In this document: in pieces, positions 55,931 to 64,000 of the stretch
How the letters are laid out: every line of letters begins with the position of its first letter
Numbering within the stretch: position 1 is the first letter of the stretch
Assembly (NCBI GenBank): GCA_940337035.1
Contig: OW679195.1
Coordinates: forward strand, 172,952,015-173,016,014
Direction of reading: 5' to 3'
DNA from: Agriotes lineatus
Taxonomy: Eukaryota; Arthropoda; Insecta; Coleoptera; Elateridae
DNA length: 64,000 nucleotides
Notes under the pieces: generated by a model
Seen by the model: the letters and a program-made list of their open reading frames with translations, nothing else
What the model was told of the DNA's origin: nothing
The model's database searches: none
Translations under genes and position numbers: made by a program

Positions 55931-57016
55931 ACCTATTTTTTAATTATTGATTTTGGTAAACAAAAATCATTGTTCTTGACATTCCATGGACACAATGTGT
56001 AAGATAGCACTTATAATATTTACTATTTAAGAATTTATTGCTACAATATTTTGCTTGTTACAGGCTGCTTTACCAGAAAGCATGCTGCTAGTTATTTCTA
56101 GAAAATTGGAATCCCCAAAAAGAAGATATTCACATGAATTACGAAGCTTTACTTTCAGTCTAGAGTTTTATTCATCTAAAGCGTATAACTATGTGAGAAG
56201 AACTTGACAAAATGTATTGCCGCACCTTTCGACACTTCAAGCATGATACAGTGTAGTTGATGGTAAACCTGGCTTCACAACGAAGCATTGAAAACAATTT
56301 CAATGCAAACAAAGGAAAAACCAAATGTTGATAAGAGAATAACTCCTTTTTGACAAAAATAAATTTTTTGGAGGAGTGGACGTAGGGACAGATATGGATC
56401 ATCAAAACGATCATTTGCAACTTGCAAAAAATGCGCTAGTATTTAAGGAAGTAGCGGTAAATGGTGGGTGGAAAGTACCAGTTGGGTACTTTTTAATTAA
56501 GGGCCTCACTGGTTCCCAAAGGGCTAATTTATTAACAAAGTGTTTAGAGTTACTATATGACACTCGCACTGTAATACATTCACTCACATTTGACGAGGCA
56601 TATGTAAACATTAGTATGTGCGCTCATTTAGGGGCAAATTTAAATTATGGCTCCAATAATTTCAAGCAGTGGATTATCCATCCAATTATCAAAAAAAAAA
56701 AAATCTTTGATGCGTTCCACATGATAAAGCTGGTCAGAAATACTTTAGGAGACCATGAAAACAATAAAATCAACTGGTTACACAACAAGGAACTCCATAA
56801 CATTCAGCTTAAGGAGGAACTACACCAAGATAACTGTCAAAGAAACATATAAAATTTGACAGCAACAGAATGAATGCCGTACATTCATTTTCGGTTAATT
56901 TTATAAATCACATTAAAAAGTTGAAAGATCCACATGGTAGGAAACTTATTGCAGGTGGTAGAAAAACAGGCTTCTTAGGTTCAATTATAAATTTAATTAA
57001 TGTATTTGATTATTAC

Positions 57017-58647
57017 TAGAGAGCGGATTTCTAGCTTTTTTGCTTTTTGTAAGGGTTAATAGCAGCTCAGAAGTTTTGATAATGTGTCACCAACCACAAA
57101 ATTGGAGTTATTTGACATATATTTTTTTATGCTTTTTTGGTTTATTTTGTGGTTTTACGCATATTTAATTTAATATGCATATTTAACGCTTTTTTTCCCT
57201 TTTTTAAAGTATACTTTTTTAAATATTACAAAAGTTTTACTTAATTAACATATTTTTACCGTTTTATGCATATTTAAAATAGTTCGCATGTTTAATGGTT
57301 TTTTTAAATCGTATAGTATCCCTTAATAAATTGTGTGAATGGCCATGAATCAGCCCGTCAAAACAAATAAAAACTGTAATCTCAACACTGTGACTTGTCA
57401 CATTAAAATAAAAAATGCTAATGCAACAGTCTTACTGCAACTGTCAACGAGTATGTACGTGCTGTGTTAATTTATATTTTAAAAATGCCTAAATCAAAAA
57501 CAACGCGAGCTGAGTGGATTAGGGGTTTCCCCGAACTCAAAAGTGAAAACAACAAAATATTTTGAAGAGCTTGCATAAAAACTGTAAGTAACCTACTGTT
57601 GGAAAAGACATTGGTAACTAAAAGCAATATTTTTTAGATTCAAGGTAACAAGAAGTACAATGTGCTTCAACATGTGAAAACAGCTTTGCACATAGAACAA
57701 AAAAAGAAATTTGAAGCGTCAACAAACAAACAACAGACTGTACAAGAATCTATTGCAACCACCTCTCGTCAAGATGAGCAATCTCAATTTAATTTTGAAT
57801 TATGTAGGATACTGATTCAGTCCAACATACCGCTAAAAAATTGCAAAATAGTCCATTTCAACTGTTTTTGCAAAAATATTACAGCAGGAATATTCCAGCT
57901 GAAAGTACTCTGCGCAAAAATGACGTTGAACCGCCTGAACCAATTATGGCTAGATGGGGGACATGGCTGGAAGCGACATTGTATTATTGTCAGTATGTTA
58001 AAGAATTTGAGGAAACAGTTACAGAATATTCCGAAGTACCTTCAGAGTCAGTAAAGGATTGTCTTGACGTTTTAAAAAATAGGGAGCTACGTCAAAATTT
58101 GGCATTTATTAAGTCTAACTATAGCTTTGTTGGCAAGGGATAACAAAACTTGAAAAGCAGGGCGTTTCTTTAGCCGAAACAGTAGAACTCGTTGAAAACT
58201 TGAAACAAAATACACGTGCTGTGCAGGGATCAGTTGGGCTTATCGTAGCTCAAAAATTGGATGAAGTACTACCAAAAAATACTGGATATGAAGTTTTGTC
58301 TAATGTTGTACGTGCTTTACAAGGTGAATTTGTCGAGGACTTGGAAATCAATTCTTCAGTTATACCAAAGTTTAAGTTTGCCCCAGCAACAAGTGCAGAT
58401 GTAGAACGCAGCTTTTTTAAGATAAAAAATATACTGATTGACCGACTACATAATATTACGATGGATAATTTAGAGCAACACGTTGTAATATACTGTTTCC
58501 AGGAGCAAGGATAATTTCTTCATTAGAAATAAAATATTTTGTGCTGTTTTATAAATGTTGTGCTTAAAATAAAGCTTTTTTTGTGAAATATTTATGCTTT
58601 TTTAAGTGCTTATTTTTCATTTTTTATGCTTATAAATCCGCTCTCTA
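57017..58647 (+). mobile_element. hAT transposon, 8-bp duplication ATTATTAC
   Basis: Ends TAGAGAGCGGATTT and AAATCCGCTCTCTA. Exact duplications ATTATTAC at 57009-57016 and 58648-58655. Excising the element plus one duplication restores an uninterrupted frame of the surrounding P-type transposase at that point. Length 1631 bp; unlike the 5.9-kb hAT, it has TTTTTATGC-type rather than CGTGA subterminal repeats. Confidence 0.95.
57485..58514 (+). pseudogene. hAT transposase, catalytic core deleted
   Basis: ATG at 57485 begins PKSKTTRAEWIRGFPELKSE. A likely 54-bp intron (57584-57637, GTAAGT to TTTTTTAG) precedes a second exon with VLQHVKTALHIEQKKKFEAS. A frameshift near 57840 leads to NSPFQLFLQKYYSRNIPAES, TLRKN, and then DVEPPEPIMARWGTWLEATL, which skips the usual DDE core. 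The C-terminus has KFKFAPATSADVERSFFKIK (the hAT dimerisation signature) and NLEQHVVIYC. The frame breaks again near 58140. The N-terminal half resembles CGG-repeat-binding-protein-like hAT elements. The copy is an internally deleted, non-autonomous derivative. Confidence 0.85.
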
Positions 58648-59084
58648 ATTATTACTATGAGGTGGAGGGTAAAATAGATTATTTTTTAACTTTTAAGTTT
58701 AGTCAAGACTATATCGAAACTTTTTTTAGTACGATCAGAAGCCGTGGGGGATTTAACAATAATCCAAATGCCAAATAATTTGAAAGTGCCTATAAAAGAC
58801 TATTAATTAAAAATGAAATTAAACTATTTGATACCTCAAATTGTTTGGCAAATGGAATAAATATATTACATGTTTCATCAAGACATTCGAAATTTTTGTT
58901 TCCCCTGGCTGATGATTGTGGAATCGTTTCTGCTTATGTATTTGACCACAATGATGTTAATACAATGTGGACGTTAACTTCGTATGTGGAGAATGTGGTG
59001 GAATACATTAGCAGATTTTTTGCAAAAAAATATTTAAATTACATTTATGTAACATGTGAGCAAACGAAAATGAAATCAAACTTG

Positions 59085-59185
59085 GCTTTGAAATATTTGT
59101 TGTATAAATAATATGTTGGTGGCACTGTCAGTCTATGTCAAATTCGAGGTTAGCAGGTTGGGTTTTGCATCAGTCTATGTCAAAA
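59085..59185 (+). repeat. Half copy of the shared palindromic core
   Basis: TGAAATATTTGTTGTATAAA, AATATGTTGGTGGCACTGTC, then AGTCTATGTCAAATTCGAGG and TTAGCAGG match the left half of the 2087-2264 element, including its outer arm. The right half is missing. It lies at the end of the P-type relic. Confidence 0.7.
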
Positions 59186-59244
59186 TTGAGGGCGAAGCCG
59201 GAGGGCAACAACCACTCAAGGGATTTAGGCACTTTAGTCCCGAG

Positions 59245-60366
59245 GTATACCGGGTGACAATGAGACTAGGGCCATGCTTATATCTTCTTTATTTATGAAT
59301 CGATTTGGATAAAATTTTATACCAAGATACTAGACATAATTTCTGATTGGCCGATAGATATAGTCAAAGTGGCTGACTTCCGGTTTTACCGGAAATAATA
59401 CTAACTTTGATTTTTTAAATGGAACACCCTGTATATTTTATGTTTTTCTGAATGTACGAGTCAAATTACATATAATAGTTTTGCCAAATTACGATTTTTT
59501 AAACAAAAAAATATTTTTTTCAATTTTTAATTTTTACTATAGAAGGCCTTGACTTGGAAAAATATATTCTAATTGACTTTAGCAACTCTTAATAATAGCT
59601 ATTTTATCAATAAGGTCAATAACAAACGTTTAATAAAAGAATATAATATGCTATACTCGTTTTTTAAGAAAAAGTCACTTTTTTCAATGGCAACTACCAA
59701 GGGCCATCTTGCCATTAAACAGCAAATTTAATTACCAATCTAACGATATGCATCATGCACTACTTTATCTTTATCTGAAACTGAAAATTAATTAATTCAT
59801 TATTTTTTTTAATATTTTTATGTAATAACTAATAATACCAAAGCAAATTTGGCAACACTGTTGTATGTAATTTGAGTCGTAGATTCCGAAAACATAAAAC
59901 ATATAGAGTGATCTATTTAAAGAACCAAAGTTAGTGTCACCTCCGGTTTCACCGGAAGTGACATTATATTCTTTTATTAAAGGTTTGTTATTCACCTTAT
60001 TGATAAAATAGCTATTATTAAGAGTTGCTAGAGTCAATTAGAATAGATTTTTCCAAGTCAAGGCCTTCTTTGGTAAAAATTAAAAACGAAAAAAATAATT
60101 TTTTTGTTTGAAAAAATTGAAATTTGGCAAGACTATTATATGTAATTTGACTCGTAGATTCAGAAAAACATAAAATATACAGGGTGTTCCATTTAAAAAA
60201 TCAAAGTTAGTGTTATTTCCGGTAAAACCGGAAGTCAGCCATTTTGACTATATCTATCGGCCAATCAGAAATTATGTCTAGTATCTTGCTATAAAATTTT
60301 ATCCAAATCGATTCATAAATAAAGAATATATAAGCATGGCCCTAATCTCATTGTCACCCGGTATAC
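59245..60366. mobile_element. Large fold-back element, 1.1 kb
   Basis: GTATACCGGGTGACAATGAG at the left is inverted at the right (CTCATTGTCACCCGGTATAC). The arms match for about 400 bp (59245-59640 and 59968-60366), including TACTAGACATAATTTCTGAT and the GGAACACCCTGTATATTTTA block. The spacer carries an extra diverged copy of the CAAAGTTAGTGTCA/CGGAAG segment (about 59868-59968), so part of the right arm is duplicated. No coding region. If transcribed it could form a very long double-stranded RNA. Confidence 0.88.
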
Positions 60367-60606
60367 ACAATTTTTTGCACTTTTGGGAACATTATCATCA
60401 AACATTTCCATAATTTGGAATCTGTCAATTTGGAAACTGACAATTACAATTTATTAAAAACTGAATTGCAGCAGGTCCTGGATAGCCTGAATCAGTTGGC
60501 AGTACTGAAGTGTATTGTCAGTATATGTCAAATTCGAGATTTGCAGGTTAAGTTTTGCGTTAGTGTGTGTCAGATGACAAACAAAACCTAACGCCTAATA
60601 GTAGGA

Positions 60607-61166
60607 GAGCTGGTGACATTTTTTGGTGATCATTTAGTTAAGGCCTATTTTTTGAGAGAATGTTGCTGGAGGCATGTATAAGTGTCATCTGTAAGGATTC
60701 TCCTAGATAGCGGTATCGGAGGGAGGCAGAACACCCCCAATTTACACTGTCAGTATATGTCAAATTCGAGGTGAGCCGGTTAGGTTTTGTGTCAGTTTGT
60801 GTCAAAACTGACAGGAAACCTAACCTGCTAAGCTCGAATTTGACATAACTTACACTAAAAAAGTCCATAAGGGGCGGCTGTGGAAATTGAAACGTATGAA
60901 TAATAGGTTGGTGGCATTGTAAGTCTATGTCAAATTCGAGTTTAGCAGGTTAGGTTTTCCGTCAGTTTTGACACAAAGTGACACAAAACCTAACCGGCTC
61001 ACCTCGAATTTGACATATACTGACAGTGCAAATTGGGGGTGTTCTGCCTCCCTCCAATACCGCTATCTAGGAGAATCCTTACAGATGACACTTATACATG
61101 CCTCCAGCAACATTTTCTGAAAAAATAGGCCTTAACTAAATGATCACCAAAAATTGTCACCAGCTC
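60607..61166. mobile_element. Large palindrome built around two core copies
   Basis: GAGCTGGTGACATTTTTTGG at the left is inverted at the right (to TTGTCACCAGCTC), with arms of about 235 bp. Inside are two copies of the shared core (about 60740-60855 and 60915-61030), joined by CCATAAGGGGCGGCTGTGGA, which also occurs before the 39.2-kb copy. There is no coding capacity. Confidence 0.85.
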
Positions 61167-61357
61167 TTAGACTATAACCTAAAGTACGATTTTTTCTATA
61201 ATAACTGTCAAAGTGTTACAATGTTGGTAGATATGTGAGTAAAACGCTAGGGAATTTTTATAATTCGTGTTGGTAGAACTTTTTCAAAATTATGGTTATG
61301 TGTCAATTTTGAATGTCAAAGTTTCTTAATTTGAACTCTTGACAAGTTTTATTTTTA

Positions 61358-62287
61358 CTTCCTTTTACAATAAAGGAAGTATTGGATTCACCCCAAAAAT
61401 TCGAAATTGAGTTTTTAACAGATCTTCACGTTTTACAGCCGTATTCATAGTCATTCGCCAGCGGCTCGCCGGCGAGTCGCTGGAGTTTCGTTATGAATAG
61501 TATGTTGGCGGCACTGTACGTCTATGTCAAATTCGAGGTTAGCAGTTTAGATTTTGTGTCAATTTCTGTCAAAACTGACGGAAAACCTAACCTGATAACC
61601 TCGAATTTGACATAGACGTACAGTGCCGCCAACATACTATTCATAACGAAACTCCGGCAACTCGCCGGCGAGCCGCTGGCGAACGACTATGAATACGGGT
61701 GTTAGAGTCCCCTGATCCCAAAAAACATATTTTTTTTTCATTGGTCTGTCTGTGTGTGTGTCTGTGTGTCTGTCTTTGAACAGAATATCTCAAAAACGGA
61801 AAGAGGTATGGCGTTGAAACTTCATATAGGTATAAGTTTTGTGTAGTATGTAGATACGACAGCAAGCTTTTGAAGAAAATCGCATAACCGGAAGTAGGTG
61901 TTTACTCTTGTGATTTTTCAGTTTTTTCGATTTTTTCAAAAACGGCTTGAGCGATTTTTTTTAAACTTTACATTTTTATTAAATTTTTAATGTGTATTGA
62001 TGTGAGATAGGTGATTTTCCAGTTGAATACTTCTAAAATGGGTTTCTTTTGTTTTTTTTTCTATTTTTTTAATTAACTCCTATTTTAAGTAGAACACCCG
62101 GTATATTATTAGGTTTTTGAATTCAGCTTAAAATTTTAGAGAAAATTTGTTTTTTGAGCTAACACTATTTTGTACCGTTTTTGTAAAATTTGTAATTTTT
62201 GAAAATTTTTGACAAATGCTTAAAAATTTAAAATAAAATTTTTGGCTCACTGTAAAAGAAAGTTGTGTGCGTGTATCACACCAGATT
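61358..62287 (-). repeat. R680 repeat interrupted by a fold-back MITE
   Basis: Reverse orientation from TTACTTCCTTTTACAATAAA to GTATCACACCAGA at 62284. The copy is complete apart from the insert at 61436-61702. Adjacent R680 sequence (CTTCACGTTT and GAGTCCCCTGATCCC) lines up with other copies once the insert is removed. Confidence 0.88.
61436..61702. mobile_element. Fold-back MITE with shared core, TA duplication
   Basis: CAGCCGTATTCATAGTCATT and CGCCAGCGGCTCGCCGGCG start the left arm and are inverted at the right (to ACTATGAATACGGGTGT). TA precedes (61434-61435) and follows (61703-61704). The site equals the ACGTTTTAGAGTCC sequence of other R680 copies, so insertion at TA is demonstrated. 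The centre (about 61515-61620) is the shared core; the outer arms are specific to this copy. Confidence 0.92.
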
Positions 62288-62729
62288 TTTTTATATGGAA
62301 TCAAACGTTCATTATGTTTATTTTCAAATATTGTAAGTTTAATAATTAATAAATTTGCAATATTTTACTATTACTGGGCTGTTCGTTTTACCCACTATTA
62401 TGACATATCTGTCAAAATGACGAATAATTTTTTAGTTGAAAAAAAAGAACTGAAAATTTATGTACCAACATTATTAAAACTAGGGACCCTGCAGGAATGC
62501 AACTTATCCCCTAGAAAGTTGACCTTGAAAATTATTATATAAAAAAAATGGACTTTACTAACCTCGTGTGTACATAAATTTACCATAGTTACGGTATCAT
62601 TGTTACTTTAGTCCCTAGGGATTAAATGAGGGGGGGGGTCTGTTTGTTGAATATGAACCGTAACATCTTCAAGATCTGATAAAGTTAACTGTGTGTACGT
62701 TGGTAATGTAACTTTATAATTTGTAAATG
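62288..62729. other. No recognised gene
   Basis: AT-rich; a G-run at 62631-62639. The 91-codon plus frame at 62267-62542 starts in the R680 end and is not supported. Confidence 0.35.
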
Positions 62730-62950
62730 GTATATATTTAGTTATTTTACGTTTACTGTTAATTGTTTTCTATTGAACCACTGTTTTATTTTCTCCATAT
62801 CTTTCTCTGCTTTACGCTTGAGGTTGGTCCAGTTGTGGTCTTTGTTGATGATAGCCATATCATCAGCATAAGAGAGAATTTTATCTTCAGTTTCTAGCTA
62901 TAGTAAATCATATACATATACTGTGAAAAGGATTAAAAATAAGAGGTAAG
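62730..62950 (-). pseudogene. LINE reverse transcriptase fragment
   Basis: Minus reading gives DKILSYADDMAIINKDHNW, then TNLKRKAEKDMEKIKQWFNR and KQLTVN. This is the RT catalytic YADD motif with the following palm segment. A short, isolated, frameshifted fragment; the clade cannot be fixed. Confidence 0.75.
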
Positions 62951-63544
62951 TTGATATATCCTTCTCAAGATGTTGTAAATATATGTAAAATTAGTGAAAC
63001 AGTGTTTAGAGAACATATTAACAAATTGTCTATAATTAGTATTAAGGCTATTTTATTAAACAAGATAGGTGCTCCAACGTCACTTTATACATATACATAC
63101 AGGTTACAGAATCTAGATTGAGACGCGGTGAACATCGGAACTAATGTTAGAATCTAGTAATTTCCAAGTTTCGTATTGGTAACATTTTTACATCTATCAT
63201 ATTGACATTAAATTGTTAATATTATTTAAGCTAAATGACACAATAAATCAGAGGCGTACGCAACATTGTGGTATGGTGTATTATCAGTTCTTGAATGTTA
63301 AAAGGATTGCGGAAATAATGGTGTTAAGTTGAATAACCAGGCTCTGCTAAACCTTCTATCCCAGCAACAGCAATTTTCACACTTTAAAACACAAAGAATC
63401 TGTCATATGACATTAGTCACTGCGCAAACGAAATCCCTCTACCCACCGTTACTGATTACTTGTAATTTAAAATGTAACCAAACTTTGTATGTTTGACAAC
63501 TTTCCACATATTGCCAATTCATCAAATATCATCACAGCGCCTTT
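62951..63544. other. No recognised feature
   Basis: AT-rich, no coding frame or repeat family identified. Confidence 0.35.
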
Positions 63545-63935
63545 CATGACCCAGAGCCAGTAGATATAGAGAGTACCGCCATTCTTTGATCCGTGAAAAT
63601 GCCGCCATCGCCGCCATTTTTGTTCCCATCAGCAATGACTGATTGAGTTATGTCTAAATTTTACTTAAAATTGGCAAGACTGTAAGTCTATGTCAAATTC
63701 GAGGTTATCAGGTTATGTTTTCCATCAGTTTGTGTCAAATAACCAACAAAACCTAACCTACTAACGTCAAATTTGACATAGACTTACAGTCTTGCCAATT
63801 TTAAGTAAAATTTCGGATTGCCAATAAATGTCACGTTGACGGAATTGTGTTACAAACCTCAAAGTGACGCATATGACAAAGGAACAAACATGGCGGACGT
63901 GGCGGTACTCTCTATATCTACTGGCTCTGTCATGA
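63545..63935. mobile_element. Nested palindrome with shared core
   Basis: CATGACCCAGAGCCAGTAGA and TATAGAGAGTACCGCCA at the left are inverted at the right (TGGCGGTACTCTCTATATCT to GTCATG). An inner palindrome spans 63661-63808 (TTACTTAAAATTGGCAAGAC at its left) and holds the shared core (AAGTCTATGTCAAATTCGAG). Between them GCCGCCATTTTTGTTCC pairs with GGAACAAACATGGCGG. The outer arms are unlike those of the other core copies. Confidence 0.85.
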
Positions 63936-64000
63936 CCTACCTTGAGGCTCAATCTAGTTTCACAGACCTGTATTAAAGGTCAGGATTATTTAGATTATAC

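Larger units (their letters stand above)
56060..59060 (+). pseudogene. P-element-like (THAP9-type) transposase relic, split by hAT
   Basis: The plus strand reads AALPESMLLVISRKLESPKR and RSFTFSLEFYSSKAYNYVRR (coiled/N-terminal part after the THAP finger), VDVGTDMDHQNDHLQLAKNA, WKVPVGYFLIKGLTGSQRAN and SLTFDEAYVNISMCAHLGAN (RNase H-like domain), then IFDAFHMIKLVRNTLGD (His/Asp region). A hAT element occupies 57017-58647. After it the same frame resumes: YFLTFKFSQDYIETFFSTIR, SRGGFNNNPNAK, TAA, FESAYKRLLIKNEI, VVEYISRFF. Several stops and frameshifts occur. The THAP zinc finger and terminal repeats were not found. Confidence 0.88.

Noticed and set aside
54462..64000. Search for the ACE signal-peptide exon
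   Set aside because: No Met-plus-hydrophobic exon with a phase-0 donor was convincing on the minus strand; it may lie beyond 64000.

Overview
The window is eukaryotic, AT-rich, and almost certainly from an insect; the mix of transposons would suit a beetle, but the species is a guess. The evidence is four host genes with insect-style exons and very short introns (52-54 bp in the MED6 gene and in one angiotensin-converting-enzyme intron), embedded in dense transposable elements: RTE-, Jockey- and I-type LINEs, Tc1/mariner, Tigger, hAT and P-type DNA transposons, a tRNA-derived SINE, and many fold-back MITEs. No rRNA gene, free-standing tRNA gene, CRISPR array or prokaryotic feature was seen.

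Host genes: (1) the last exon of a flavin reductase/biliverdin reductase B-like gene on + (1509-1657), the rest lying off the left edge; (2) an actin N-terminal acetyltransferase (Naa80) on - (4112-4657); (3) the complete three-exon MED6 gene on + (25098-25944); (4) an angiotensin-converting-enzyme-like metallopeptidase on -, eight exons between 54461 and 37901, complete except for its first (signal peptide) exon. Its two big introns (8.3 and 6.1 kb) are packed with transposons, including a structurally intact Tc1 element. Several residues of its active-site region differ from the classical ACE pattern.

Region by region: 1-1104 broken LINE carrying a MITE; 1.5-4.7 kb host exons; 5.7-7.4 kb a tRNA-headed SINE split by a hAT element with a perfect 8-bp target duplication; 7.6-11.0 kb Jockey LINE; 11.0-14.2 kb a rearranged copy of a 680-bp repeat (called R680 here) split by a Tc1/mariner copy; 14.5-24.8 kb LINE, P-type and MITE remnants around a GC-richer island near 16 kb; 25.1-25.9 kb MED6; 26.1-28.5 kb a head-to-tail R680 array; 29.8-30.9 kb mariner; 31.3-36.3 kb nearly full-length I-type LINE; 37.9-54.5 kb ACE gene; 55.6-59.1 kb LINE tail and a P-type transposase relic split by a second hAT with a perfect 8-bp duplication; 59.2-63.9 kb a chain of long palindromes.

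The most unusual signal is a dispersed palindromic module. A shared core of roughly 110-140 bp recurs at seven or more sites. At least four of these sit at the centre of larger palindromes whose outer arms are unrelated to one another, and in one case the whole composite is flanked by a TA duplication inside an R680 copy. This may be a fold-back element family that acquires new arms.
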